DNA from: CAWIOX01 sp963837775
GTDB lineage: Bacteria; Pseudomonadota; Gammaproteobacteria; Burkholderiales; Burkholderiaceae_D
NCBI GenBank assembly: GCA_963837775.1
Contig: CAWIOX010000035.1
Span: forward strand, 232,994-296,993
Length of the DNA: 64,000 nt
Reading direction: 5' to 3'
Shown here: piece by piece, positions 45,602 to 54,387 of the stretch
Layout of the letters: every line of letters starts with the position of its first letter
Numbering within the stretch: the first letter of the stretch is position 1
Translations under genes and position numbers: made by a program
Notes under the pieces: generated by a model
Databases searched by the model: none
The model's input: the letters and a program-made list of their open reading frames with translations, nothing else
Told to the model about the DNA's origin: nothing

Positions 45602-46417
45602 ATGGACACTGGAAAAATTAGCTCCTGGATGGATCAAGCCCAACCCATTTTGGTGGCCTTTGGCCTCAAAGCATTGGGGGCGATTGTCGTTTTTGTGGTT
45701 GGCCGCTGGCTGATCCGCTTGGTGACGAAGCTGGTTGGCGCCGGCATGGCTCGGCAACAGCTGGACCCCACCGTTCAGCGCTACCTGCTCAGCTTCATCA
45801 CGATCGCGCTGAATATCATCTTGGTGGTGGCCATTTTGGGCTACTTTGGCGTTGAAACGACCTCGTTTGCTGCCTTGGTTGCCGGTGCCGGCGTGGCCAT
45901 TGGCGCTGCGTGGAGCGGGTTGTTGGGCAACTTTGCCTCGGGTATCTTCCTGTTGGTGCTGCGCCCCTACCAAGTGGGTGACTATGTGATGATTGGCGGG
46001 GTTGAGGGTTCGGTACTGGAACTGGGCTTGTTCGGCACCACGCTGACCACACCGGATAACGTCAAAACCATCGTCGGCAATGGCAAGATCATGGGCAATG
46101 ACATCAAGAACTACTCGGCCCATCCTTATCGACGGGTTGAGCTGGTGGCGCAATTGGCTGGCAGTGCCGACGTGCACAAGGCTATCGCGCTGTTGAAGGA
46201 GGCGGTGTCCAAGGTAGCCAATACCACCAAAACCCCAGCGGTTGACGTTGAGATTTTGGAGTTTAATGAGTTTGGCCCCAAATTGGCGGTACGCCCCTAT
46301 TGCCATACCCAGCACTATTGGCAGGTGTATTTCGATACCAATAAAACCATTGCCGACACGCTGGGCGCGGCCGGGTTTCCGGTCGCAACCCGCCCGGTCA
46401 AGGTTTACCCGGTTTAA
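45602..46417 (+). CDS. mscS: Small-conductance mechanosensitive channel (MscS family)
   Basis: The 271-residue inner-membrane protein has three transmembrane segments: ILVAFGLKALGAIVVFVVG, LSFITIALNIILVVAILGYFG and the pore-lining TM3 with SFAALVAGAGVAIGAAWSGLLGNFASGIFLL in pieces. The beta domain follows (RPYQVGDYVMIGGVEGSVLELGLFGTTLTTPDN) and then the C-terminal vestibule. TM3 glycine/alanine packing and the VEGSV motif are typical MscS features. It opens on membrane tension to release solutes during hypo-osmotic shock. The length is normal for Escherichia coli-type MscS (286). Confidence 0.93.
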   Translation: MDTGKISSWMDQAQPILVAFGLKALGAIVVFVVGRWLIRLVTKLVGAGMARQQLDPTVQRYLLSFITIALNIILVVAILGYFGVETTSFAALVAGAGVAIGAAWSGLLGNFASGIFLLVLRPYQVGDYVMIGGVEGSVLELGLFGTTLTTPDNVKTIVGNGKIMGNDIKNYSAHPYRRVELVAQLAGSADVHKAIALLKEAVSKVANTTKTPAVDVEILEFNEFGPKLAVRPYCHTQHYWQVYFDTNKTIADTLGAAGFPVATRPVKVYPV

Positions 46418-46968
46418 ATACTGGCACGGGCTGAAGCTGAGTACGTGCCAACATGATCGATATCGTGCGCGGATAGGGAATTCAAGCGCCTCAAGCCAGG
46501 TAGCGCTGCATTCGGCAATCGCACCACGCAGGCATGGACCTCTTTCACAACCGGGTTTGGCTGGTTCTCAGCCTCGGAGCATAGCCATTGCAGCGCTACC
46601 GGCGTGCTCGTCCGGTCAGATGCGCAGGCCGCCCCAAGACGAGGCAGGCTCCATCACAGTCAGCCCACAGTGGTGGCCCACCGGCCGGGGCGATTCCGGG
46701 GGGCAAAGGAATGGCTGAAGCGACGCTGAACACGGATGCGCCGCACCCCTTTAACTGCCCCTTTTAGCTGCCAGTGCCCATCTTGCTGACAATTGCCAAC
46801 GGCCGGTCACGCTGCTTTGCGCTTGATCAAGGAGCAAATCATCGCTGACCGCTCGGGATCATATTGAGCCGTTCGATTCTTCCGTTTTCTGCGACGCCCC
46901 GCGTTTGCGCGACCGCTGCCAGTATCGCTGGCATCAGCTTGCCTGGCAGTGATGAAGATCACACTGCG
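46418..46968. other. Interval without a recognisable gene
   Basis: About 550 bases downstream of mscS, ending in the converging dodecin gene. I find no frame with family features or a ribosome site. The sequence looks like eroded or intergenic DNA. Confidence 0.45.
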
Positions 46969-47175
46969 CTACTCAAGCCGGAAGCCTACCTTGATCGTGA
47001 CCTGGTAGTGTGCAATCTTCCCGTCTGCGATATGTCCTCGCGATTCGACCACTTCATACCAATCCATGTGCTTGACCGTGAGCGCGGCCTTGGCAATCGC
47101 ATCGCGTATCGCGTGATCGCTACCCTCAGTCGATGATCCGACCAGTTCGATAATCTTGTAAGTGTGTGCGGACAT
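46969..47175 (-). CDS. Dodecin-family flavin-binding protein
   Basis: The 68-residue protein MSAHTYKIIELVGSSTEGSD in pieces followed by AIRDAIAKAALTVKHMDWYEVVESRGHIADGKIAHYQVTIKVGF matches dodecin along its whole length. Dodecins form hollow 12-mers that bind and store flavins or CoA. The stacking Trp (DWYEVVE) and the conserved Gln in HYQVTIKVGF are present, so flavin binding is likely. The start at 47175 is chosen for the family N-terminus; ten more residues upstream are in frame. Confidence 0.9.
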   Translation of the reverse strand: MSAHTYKIIELVGSSTEGSDHAIRDAIAKAALTVKHMDWYEVVESRGHIADGKIAHYQVTIKVGFRLE

Positions 47176-47328
47176 GATGTTTCCCCAATCTAGAAAGCCT
47201 GACATCGAAAGGTTGTTCTTTATAAGCTCGTGGCAATATTGCGCTCAAACGCGCCAACAGTCATTACGCAGCGCACCAATCCGTGCGTAAATCCGATGGC
47301 GACATCATTCACGCGCGCCGCCTGGAAT

Positions 47329-47646
47329 TCAACGCCTTGGTCCCTTCATCACCTCGGATTCCATGGCTGCATTCCGCTCTTCACTGGCCTCAATGGGTTC
47401 CATGGCCTCGTCGATGGAAGCCGCCGCGCGTTCTGCCTCCGCTATCGTTTCGTCAGCGGTGTCGCCGAGTCCTTCGTCATCGTCGCTTGGCGGCTCCAGC
47501 ATGTCTTTCAGCATGGCAGTCAACTCTGGCGTATCCCACGGTTCGCCATGCTGCTTTTTCTTTTTAATGTAGTGTCTGATTTCCGCATCTTGTTCCGCGG
47601 TTAAGGGAAGCCCGCGGAAAGTGCTTCCAGGGTCAATGTCGGGCAT
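47329..47646 (-). CDS. Acidic hypothetical protein (105 residues)
   Basis: The protein begins MPDIDPGSTFRGLPLTAEQD and continues AEIRHYIKKKKQHGEPWDTPELTAMLKDML in pieces. A strongly acidic, low-complexity half with DDDEGLGDTADETIAEAERAAASIDEAMEP follows. The ATG at 47646 has GGAGGA at ideal spacing, which supports translation. The N-terminal half looks like a short helical domain and the tail is probably disordered. No function is recognised. Confidence 0.65.
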   Translation of the reverse strand: MPDIDPGSTFRGLPLTAEQDAEIRHYIKKKKQHGEPWDTPELTAMLKDMLEPPSDDDEGLGDTADETIAEAERAAASIDEAMEPIEASEERNAAMESEVMKGPRR

Positions 47647-48073
47647 GGAGTTCCTCCAGGGTTTGTCTCACTATGAGTGTAGCGCTATTACTGTCATGAG
47701 GGTTCATCTCCCGATCAAGGCCATCGGCCTTTGAACGATTTGTCCATGCTCATCAGTTCGTCCGGCACGCCAGCCGCATGTGTCAAGACAATACGGAGGA
47801 TGGCGTTGAATGTTGACGCTGACGCGATTTAGACCAGGCTCCCGATTTTGACTGATCCATAAACGTCCTCTTCTTGGCGGCGCGAATGTCTGCAATGGGT
47901 CGAGAAACGGACGGGGACATTACTTGCGCCACCGTCCGGCTCCGGCCACGCGCCGCTTCACCGGCAGCCATCGCGCAAGAGATGAACAGGCACGGCCTCA
48001 TAAGGCAGGCCCTTCAGATTCAGAGCGATGCGAACCCGATACGCCGCAGAACTGCGGAAATAAGTAAAAAGCT
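47647..48073. other. Interval without a recognisable gene
   Basis: About 430 bases between the acidic hypothetical gene and the end of the FAH hydrolase gene. Frames present are short and Arg/Ser-rich without family features. No repeat-family copy or clear hairpin is visible. Confidence 0.4.
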
Positions 48074-49090
48074 TCATCCGACGTAGTGCTCCACTCGTTG
48101 CTCAATGGCGCCAAAGATGCTTTTGCCGTCTCGGTCGAGCATCTCAATGCGTACCGTGTCACCAAACTTCAGGAAGCTGGTTTGCGGCTTGCCGGTCTCA
48201 ATCGTCTCGTACATGCGCACTTCGGCCAGACAGCAGTAACCCACGCCGCCATTGGCAATTGACGAGCCGTTGAGGTCGCCCTGCTTGTTTGAAACCGTGC
48301 CGGAACCGATGATCGAGCCAGCCTCCATTTCCCGGGTCTTGGTGACGTGCGCCACCAGTTGCGGGAAGCTGAAAGTCATGTCTGTTCCGGCATCCGGCTT
48401 GCCAAACATCTGGCCATTGATATGTACGGTCAAGGGCCGATGCACCCGGCCTTCGCTCCAGTCAGTGCCCAGTTCGTCGGGCGTGATCGCCACTGGGCTA
48501 AAGGCTGTGGCCGGTTTGGATTGGAAGAAACCAAAGCCCTTGGCCAATTCCCCGGGAATCAGGTTGCGCAGCGACACATCGTTGACCAGCATCAACAGGC
48601 GAATAGCCGGTGCGCACTGCTCAGCTGTGGCGCCCATTTTCACATCGCCGGTGATCACGGCCACTTCGGCTTCCAGGTCGATACCCCAGTCTTCCGACAA
48701 GGTGTAGATCGGATCGCGCGGACCGACGAAAGAGTCAGAGCCGCCCTGGTACATCAGTGGATCGTTCCAGAATTCCGGTGGTAGTTCGGCACCGCGGGCG
48801 CGGCGTACCAGTTCCACATGGTTCACATAGGCCGAGCCGTCGGCCCATTGGTAGGCCCGCGGCAGTGGCGAATGGCAGAGCAAGGGGTCAAACGGCACCG
48901 CATCGGTGAAGGCGCCGCTGTTGAGCGCCTCATAGACCTGGCGCAGTTGTGGCTCGCAGACGGCCCAGTCGTCCAGCGCAGCCTGCAGTGCGCGCGCGAT
49001 GGCAGGCACTGGGCGGCAGTGTGTCAGGCTGCGGTTGACGACGACCAGCGTGCCGTCGCGGCCACCTTGTTTGAGTGTGGCTAGTTTCAT
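48074..49090 (-). CDS. Fumarylacetoacetate hydrolase-family protein
   Basis: The 338-residue enzyme has an N-terminal SH3-like part (MKLATLKQGGRDGTLVVVN) and the FAH catalytic domain. Metal-binding acidic residues occur in DWGIDLEAEVAVITGDV, with LMLVNDVSLRNL, GFGFFQSKPATAFSPVAI and a C-terminal SGTVSNKQGDLNGSSIANGG. The family hydrolyses C-C bonds in 1,3-diketo acids such as fumarylacetoacetate or fumarylpyruvate. It is the last gene of the ring-catabolism cluster, 5 bases after the VOC gene, so it probably cleaves the ring-opened product. Confidence 0.88.
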   Translation of the reverse strand: MKLATLKQGGRDGTLVVVNRSLTHCRPVPAIARALQAALDDWAVCEPQLRQVYEALNSGAFTDAVPFDPLLCHSPLPRAYQWADGSAYVNHVELVRRARGAELPPEFWNDPLMYQGGSDSFVGPRDPIYTLSEDWGIDLEAEVAVITGDVKMGATAEQCAPAIRLLMLVNDVSLRNLIPGELAKGFGFFQSKPATAFSPVAITPDELGTDWSEGRVHRPLTVHINGQMFGKPDAGTDMTFSFPQLVAHVTKTREMEAGSIIGSGTVSNKQGDLNGSSIANGGVGYCCLAEVRMYETIETGKPQTSFLKFGDTVRIEMLDRDGKSIFGAIEQRVEHYVG

Positions 49091-49095
49091 TTTCT

Positions 49096-49635
49096 TTATT
49101 CTCCAGCGTAGCTGCCGTCATGCATCCAGCGCGCGTGTTGTGGTGCTTTTTTGGTAAGGGCCCATTCGTTGAGCATGTCCCACTTTGCATCGTCGAGCAT
49201 CTTGGCCATCTTCGGTGTGCCGGTATTAGCGCACAGTTCCAGACGATGGCCGCTCGGGTCGAAGAAATAGATCGACTTGAAGATGGTGTGATCCGTTGGG
49301 CCAAGCACTTCAATGCCGTCCGCTTCCAGTTTGGCTTTGGCCTCCATCATGGCCTCGATCGATTCGACCTGCAGCGCCAAGTGCTGGGTCCACACCGGGG
49401 TGTTAGGGTCACGCCCCATCGGCGGCTGGGTCGGCAACTCGAAAAAGGCGAGCACGTTGCCGTTGCCGGCGTCGAGAAAAACGTGCATGTAGGGGTCGGG
49501 TTCTTTGGTCGATGGCACTTCGTTCTCGGCAATCGCCAGAATGAAGTTCATGTTCAGGTACTTCCCGTACCACTCGACCGTTTCCTTCGCGTCCTTGCAA
49601 CGGTAAGCGACGTGGTGGATTTTCTGGATTTTCAT
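49096..49635 (-). CDS. VOC-family protein, possible ring-cleavage or glyoxalase enzyme
   Basis: The 179-residue protein starts MKIQKIHHVAYRCKDAKETVEWYGKYLNM in sequence and continues DPYMHVFLDAGNGNVLAFFELP, WTQHLALQVES and SIYFFDPSGHRLELCANTG. The two beta-alpha-beta-beta-beta modules and the metal ligands (His in HHVAY, Glu in FFELP, His in QHLALQV, Glu in LELCA) are all present, so it is probably a metal-dependent VOC enzyme. Extradiol dioxygenases and glyoxalases share this fold. Position between a monooxygenase and an FAH hydrolase favours ring cleavage or isomerisation. Confidence 0.82.
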   Translation of the reverse strand: MKIQKIHHVAYRCKDAKETVEWYGKYLNMNFILAIAENEVPSTKEPDPYMHVFLDAGNGNVLAFFELPTQPPMGRDPNTPVWTQHLALQVESIEAMMEAKAKLEADGIEVLGPTDHTIFKSIYFFDPSGHRLELCANTGTPKMAKMLDDAKWDMLNEWALTKKAPQHARWMHDGSYAGE

Positions 49636-49675
49636 TTTTGGTTCTCAAAAAATAATCGTCAAACTTGCTCAAGCA

Positions 49676-49870
49676 TCACAGATCACGCAGTGCGGCCTGA
49701 ATATGGGCGTCGAAGACCTTGGGGTTGGCCAACGCGTTGGCGTTAAGCAGTGCCAGCTTCACCAGGAACAGTTCGGCCTTGTCTTGGCCTGCCTGGTCGA
49801 TGGCGGTGGCCAGGGCGTCATACACGGTTTCCAGGCCAGGGATGGTCAGGGCGTTTTTGGTTGCGGTCAT
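49676..49870 (-). CDS. DUF2783-domain small protein
   Basis: The 64-residue protein contains GLETVYDALATAIDQAGQDKAELFLVKLALLNANAL, the DUF2783 helical domain. Such proteins regularly sit directly after FAD-dependent ring hydroxylases in betaproteobacterial catabolic clusters and may be a small accessory subunit. Nothing is proven about the role. It starts 10 bases after the monooxygenase stop. Confidence 0.82.
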   Translation of the reverse strand: MTATKNALTIPGLETVYDALATAIDQAGQDKAELFLVKLALLNANALANPKVFDAHIQAALRDL

Positions 49871-49879
49871 GGAGCTCTC

Positions 49880-51574
49880 CTATTGCTGGGGCAGGGCGAT
49901 GTTCAGGGCGGCTTGCAGGCGGGTCGCGTCCAGCGTCAGCCAGCGCGCACAGACGTGCTGATCGGGCCGCAGCAGGTAAGCGGCACCGCTGGCTTGCACG
50001 CCGTAGCGCTGGCGGAAGTGGCCGTTGACGTCTGCCAGGGTCAGGTCGGCACCGGCCACGGGCTGGGTTGCACCGACGGCAATCACCTTCAGCGGCACGC
50101 CCCGGGCATGGGTGGCCGCCACCACTTGCTGCAGGGGTTCAGGAATCGCGGCAGCTTCCGTGAAGTACAGCAAGTCAAAGCCACCGCCCAAGTGATCGAG
50201 CAGGAAGTCGTTGGGTGCCAGACGGATGTTTTGCGGCGGCGCGCCGTGGGCGGGGCCGGACCTGAACAGCGCGTTGTCGTCGCCCTGGCTATTGAGCACC
50301 GAGTCGGTGTACTCGTGCGGACGCGAGGTGCGCCAGTGGTACAGCGGTCGCACGAATTCTTCAGTCAGCGATAGCGACAACACTGCATCGCGCAGCAGGC
50401 GAAAGCCCGGGCTAGGCGGCGCCATGAACCGTGTGCTCTTGCCCGCTTCGTCGATGATTTCACGCGCTGCGCCGACGCGTTCGGCACTGTGGTTGGCCAG
50501 CAGCTTTTCGCTCGCCAGGCCCTTGACCACGAAGGCCAGGTGCCAGGCCAGCGATTGCGCATCCTGAAAGCCCGTGTTGGCGCCGCGCACGCCGAAGATC
50601 GGCAGCAGGTGGGCAGCGTCGCCAGTGAACAGCACGCGGCCTTGCACGTAGTCCGGCAGCGTCAGGGTGCGGGCGGAATAGACCGAGTTCCAGTCCATCT
50701 CCCAAGGCACTCCGGCGTGGCCGATCATGGCCAGCTGGGCGTCGATGCGTTGCTTGAGCGACGCGGGCTTGAGCGCTTCTTCGGGCGTTTCGCCGGGGGG
50801 CAGCTGGTAGTCCACGCGCCAGATGCCATGCGGCTCGCGGTGCATCAGAATAGTGTTGCCGGGGTTCCACTCAGGGTCAAAGTAGGCCAGACGCTCGGTC
50901 GGCAGCGGCAGATCGATGCGAATATCGGCAATCACGAAGAAGCCCTCGTAGGAGGAGCCTTCCATCTGCAGATTCATGGCCGTGCGGATTTCGGAGCGGC
51001 CACCGTCGGCAGCGACCAGCCAGTCGGTCTCCAGCGTGTACTGACCTTCGGGTGTATCGATGGTAACGCGGGCCAAGCCGGGCTCCTGATCCACCTTGAC
51101 CACCTTGTTGCCCCAGCGGAAGTCGATCAACGGGCTGGCCTGGCAGGCATTAAGGAGGTATTCCTCCATGTACTGCTGCTGGATGTTGATCATCGGAAAG
51201 AAGCGGTCGTCCGGGTCATGCGGGGCTTCCATGCGGAACACGCGCTGACCACGGTAGTAGGAGTTGCCGAAACGCCAGGGCAGGCCGTTTTCGGTCATGC
51301 GCTCGGCCACGCCCACCTGTTGCAGGATTTCCATCGAGCGGCGGGTGAAGACGATGGCGCGGCTGCCTTGGGAGACTTGCAGTTCCGAGGTCGCGACCAC
51401 GCTGGGGACGCCCAGGCGGGCCAATTCAAGTGCGGCCACCATGCCCGCAGGGCCGGAGCCGGCGATGACCACTTTCTTGCGATCCTGCGCCGGATGGGCC
51501 GAGGGCAGCCAAGGCTTGGACACCTGATAGTTGTAATAGATGGAAGGACGGGCTTCAGTGGTTGGATGATGCAT
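49880..51574 (-). CDS. FAD-dependent aromatic monooxygenase (PheA/TfdB/MhpA class)
   Basis: The 564-residue protein has an N-terminal FAD fingerprint VVIAGSGPAGMVAALELARLG near residue 35. In the middle are the DG-type motif DWLVAADGGRSEIR and the second FAD motif VLFTGDAAHLLPIFGVRGANTGFQDAQSLAW in sequence. The C-terminal thioredoxin-like domain (SGAAYLLRPDQHVCARW) is typical of phenol-type hydroxylases. It would hydroxylate a phenolic or hydroxybenzoate substrate with NAD(P)H and O2. The ATG at 51574 is chosen; the extension to 51631 is not family-like. It heads the catabolic genes after the MFS permease. Confidence 0.87.
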   Translation of the reverse strand: MHHPTTEARPSIYYNYQVSKPWLPSAHPAQDRKKVVIAGSGPAGMVAALELARLGVPSVVATSELQVSQGSRAIVFTRRSMEILQQVGVAERMTENGLPWRFGNSYYRGQRVFRMEAPHDPDDRFFPMINIQQQYMEEYLLNACQASPLIDFRWGNKVVKVDQEPGLARVTIDTPEGQYTLETDWLVAADGGRSEIRTAMNLQMEGSSYEGFFVIADIRIDLPLPTERLAYFDPEWNPGNTILMHREPHGIWRVDYQLPPGETPEEALKPASLKQRIDAQLAMIGHAGVPWEMDWNSVYSARTLTLPDYVQGRVLFTGDAAHLLPIFGVRGANTGFQDAQSLAWHLAFVVKGLASEKLLANHSAERVGAAREIIDEAGKSTRFMAPPSPGFRLLRDAVLSLSLTEEFVRPLYHWRTSRPHEYTDSVLNSQGDDNALFRSGPAHGAPPQNIRLAPNDFLLDHLGGGFDLLYFTEAAAIPEPLQQVVAATHARGVPLKVIAVGATQPVAGADLTLADVNGHFRQRYGVQASGAAYLLRPDQHVCARWLTLDATRLQAALNIALPQQ

Positions 51575-51661
51575 ATGAATTTCCTGAGGTTCAGCCGATG
51601 GCCGAAGAAAAATGTATGTGTTTTTTAGCAATGAACTCGTTCAAGCGCTTGCGCTCGATGC

Positions 51662-53026
51662 TCAGTCAGCTGACGATGCGGACTTCGGGCTGCGCGCAAT
51701 GGGTAAAACCAAAACGATCACACAACCCACGACCAACATCACTGACGCATAAATCAGGCTTGTGGAGAAGCTGTGAGTCACGTCTTTGAGCCAGCCGACT
51801 ACCAACGGATTGAGAGCCGAGCTGATGTTACCCATGGCGTTAATCACTGCGATACCCATGGCTCGCGCAGTAAAGCTCAAGGCGCTGTCAGGCATGGTCC
51901 AGAAGACGGACATTGCAGTGTAAGCACCCGTCGAGGCCAGACAAATGCCTAGCAATTGCATCGCCGGCTGCGACGAGACGGCCGTCAAGAGCCAACCTGC
52001 AGCGGCGAACAGCATGGGCCACACGGTGTGCCATTTACGCTCTTGAGCCCGGTCGGAGCGTCGACCCCACCAGATCATTCCGGCGATGGTGCAAATTTGC
52101 GGGATTGTCGCAAGCAAACCGATCGTCGTGTTGCTGGCACCAATGCTGAAACTCTTAACAATCAAGGGAGTCCAGACGGCAACCATCGCCAAGCTGTTAA
52201 CCAGGCAAAAGTAGGCAACTGCAAACTTCAACACTGTCGCTGAGGTCAGCTCGGACAGCAGGCTTTTTTTGCCACTGCCGGCCTCGGAAACTTTTGAGGT
52301 TTTCTGTTCAGCCGCGAGAACGCGAGTGAGAGCATCTTTTTCAGCAAGCGTCAGCCAATCCGACTTTGACGGAGAGTCGGTCAACCGGAAGTACACAACC
52401 ACACCCAATATCGAGGCTGGCAAGCCCTCCAGCATGAACAGCCACTGCCAGCCTTTCAAACCGAATGTTCCGTCCAACCCAAGGATCACGCCCGAGATCG
52501 CCGAACCAAAAGCGGCGGTGACCGGCATAGCAATCATGAACAGGGCGTTAGCCCGAGCCCGGTAAGCCGCTGGAAACCAGTAAGTCATGTAAAGCAACAT
52601 GCCCGGAAGGAATCCAGCCTCGGTAATCCCGACCAGAATGCGAAGTGCATACAGGGTTTGAGGATTGCTTGCAAACATTGTCGCGGTGGATGCCATGCCC
52701 CAAGCGATCATGATGGAACCGATCCACTTACGCGCACCAATGCGCGCAAGAACGATGTTGCTCGGAATGCCACAGCTGATGTAGGCGATGTAGAACAGGG
52801 TGGTCGCCAAACCAAACTGGGTGGTTGTCAGCCCCAAATCCTTCATCATTGTCAGCCCGGCATAGCCGATGTTGATGCGATCCAAAAAAGATACGACGAA
52901 CAATAAGAACAGGAACCACATCAGGTGCTTGGACACCTTGCCAATGACGCGCTGTTCGACCTCGACTGCGCGGGTGCTTGCAATATAGCTAGGGGGGTGA
53001 AGTGGTGCTGATGGGACTGGTTGCAT
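51662..53026 (-). CDS. MFS transporter of the anion:cation symporter (ACS) family
   Basis: The 454-residue protein has twelve predicted membrane segments and the MFS signature at loop 2-3 (LARIGARKWIGSIMIAWG). The N-terminal LMWFLFLLFVVSFLDRINIGYAGL is typical of ACS permeases for phthalate, tartrate, hydroxybenzoate and similar organic acids. The ATG at 53026 follows AGGAGA. Given its neighbours it is probably the uptake system for the aromatic acid degraded by this cluster. It begins 166 bases after the regulator gene. Confidence 0.9.
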   Translation of the reverse strand: MQPVPSAPLHPPSYIASTRAVEVEQRVIGKVSKHLMWFLFLLFVVSFLDRINIGYAGLTMMKDLGLTTTQFGLATTLFYIAYISCGIPSNIVLARIGARKWIGSIMIAWGMASTATMFASNPQTLYALRILVGITEAGFLPGMLLYMTYWFPAAYRARANALFMIAMPVTAAFGSAISGVILGLDGTFGLKGWQWLFMLEGLPASILGVVVYFRLTDSPSKSDWLTLAEKDALTRVLAAEQKTSKVSEAGSGKKSLLSELTSATVLKFAVAYFCLVNSLAMVAVWTPLIVKSFSIGASNTTIGLLATIPQICTIAGMIWWGRRSDRAQERKWHTVWPMLFAAAGWLLTAVSSQPAMQLLGICLASTGAYTAMSVFWTMPDSALSFTARAMGIAVINAMGNISSALNPLVVGWLKDVTHSFSTSLIYASVMLVVGCVIVLVLPIARSPKSASSAD

Positions 53027-53152
53027 GGTGGCTGTCTCCTGAACTTTCAATTGAACTGCAAGTGCGCATCGCGGGCCGGTCAGTCATCGCCGTTTTTATT
53101 TTTGTCGACGCAATGCGAGTTAGTTCGTTGAGTATAGGAGGCGGCCACGGCG

Positions 53153-53179
53153 CCGCTGTCCCCATTTTGGGTACAGCGG
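53153..53179. promoter_or_regulatory. Dyad between the LuxR-type regulator and the permease gene
   Basis: Eleven-base arms CCGCTGTCCCC (53153-53163) and GGGTACAGCGG (53169-53179), with one mismatch, surround ATTTT. On the plus strand it is followed seven bases later by a run of nine T. It could be an operator for the adjacent regulator upstream of the catabolic operon, or a terminator. Position in the only sizeable gap of the cluster favours control of the permease promoter. Confidence 0.55.
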
Positions 53180-53192
53180 GATGGCTTTTTTT

Positions 53193-54011
53193 TTAGGCTT
53201 TTTCGGCCGAGAGGCAGAGCGCGAACAGCTGGCGCTGGCTTGAAATACCGAGGCGCTGGTAGGCGCGCTTCTGGTAGGTGACGACGCTGGCCGGCATGAT
53301 GCCCAGTATCTCAGCGATCTCGACGGCGGTATGACCTTCCAGCACACCACGGACCACATCCAGTTCGCGCTTGGACAGGGAGGGACAGAGGCTGCGCACT
53401 CGCGCCAGCATCAGCTGGTGTATGCCCAGCTGGCCCTGGCCGTGCAAGGCGTAGTGATGCCTGGCTGCATGTCCTATCAACGGTGCCAGTGCCTCGACCA
53501 GCTCAATTTCGCGCGGTTGAAAATTTGCATGGGCGCGGTCACGGTAGAGATTGACCGACAGCCATATGTCTGCGGCCGGCTGCAGGAGTAGCGATAGCCG
53601 GTCACAGACATTGGGGTCGCTGTAGCAGGCTGCACGATAGCCCTCATGCACGATGTCGTCGCTCGTCTGCTGGTGCATCACGATTGCCGCACCGGGCTTG
53701 GCGGCGAGTACGTTTGAGACGATCCCCTGGTTGCCGTCGAGAACATAAAACAGTTTCGAATAGACGTCGGCGACATCGCGTAAAAAGCGCCCGCCCCGGC
53801 GGTCCGCAACTGAAACCGTGCGTGGACGGTTGCCAAACTCATAGGCAAAGATGGTGCACTGTGAAATCTGCGCGGCCTCGCCCAAGGTCTTTAGTACCTC
53901 TGCGGCAAACGAAGTCGCATCGGCATAACCGATTGCCGCCACCAAGCCTGTGGCATGGGAAAGGTCAAGTTGCCCGCTAGATGTGGGATGGTCGAGGCGC
54001 CAGGAGCGCAT
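53193..54011 (-). CDS. LuxR-type HTH transcription regulator
   Basis: The 272-residue protein has an N-terminal ligand or signal domain without receiver motifs and a C-terminal LuxR-type HTH: CPSLSKRELDVVRGVLEGHTAVEIAEILGIMPASVVTYQKRAYQRLGISSQRQLFAL in sequence. The HTH is followed by the usual dimer helix. Because it directly precedes the permease and monooxygenase genes on the same strand, it is the probable activator of the cluster. LuxR-type regulators of aromatic catabolism are less usual than LysR, IclR or MarR types. Confidence 0.85.
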   Translation of the reverse strand: MRSWRLDHPTSSGQLDLSHATGLVAAIGYADATSFAAEVLKTLGEAAQISQCTIFAYEFGNRPRTVSVADRRGGRFLRDVADVYSKLFYVLDGNQGIVSNVLAAKPGAAIVMHQQTSDDIVHEGYRAACYSDPNVCDRLSLLLQPAADIWLSVNLYRDRAHANFQPREIELVEALAPLIGHAARHHYALHGQGQLGIHQLMLARVRSLCPSLSKRELDVVRGVLEGHTAVEIAEILGIMPASVVTYQKRAYQRLGISSQRQLFALCLSAEKA

Positions 54012-54387
54012 GGTGTGAGGTCAGACGGAGTTGAGGATCGTTCTTCAGGCTAGCACCCTGCCCCGGGGGTGTCAATGCCGGCGCCGCTCTTCTGCAAGAG
54101 GCATTTCTTACCCATAATGGAAGCAGCCAGTTGCAGCATTTCGGCTGCCATTTCGCGCCAAGGCGCTTGAAGATGGGCTTGATTTCCGGATTGTACGAAG
54201 ACCACGCCACAAGCCCAAAGTCATGCTCGGCGATCCAAACAGGAATGCCGCGCCGGGGATTTTTTGTCCTGGCTGGCAACGCCCTTGTTAGCAAGGGGGA
54301 GCGGGATGCAAGCAGCATCTCGTTCGTCTTTCCACCCCGCTTTTGCGAAAATCCGGCCTCCTGATCGGGCTCATTGATCCGCTTCAC
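53977..54387 (-). CDS. Hypothetical protein or remnant with NPEIKPIFKRLGAKWQP motif
   Basis: The 136-residue frame has one convincing block: IPVWIAEHDFGLVAWSSYNPEIKPIFKRLGAKWQPKCCNWLLP in pieces, which resembles the short motif of HARP-like modules where a peptide binds its own ratio of new to expected residue spacing (IKPIFKRLGAKW). The 30 residues before and about 45 after are basic and low in structure, suggesting frame damage after LLPLW. It overlaps the antiporter stop by 17 bases. Real but probably truncated; the function is not known. Confidence 0.35.
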   Translation of the reverse strand: MKRINEPDQEAGFSQKRGGKTNEMLLASRSPLLTRALPARTKNPRRGIPVWIAEHDFGLVAWSSYNPEIKPIFKRLGAKWQPKCCNWLLPLWVRNASCRRAAPALTPPGQGASLKNDPQLRLTSHHALLAPRPSHI

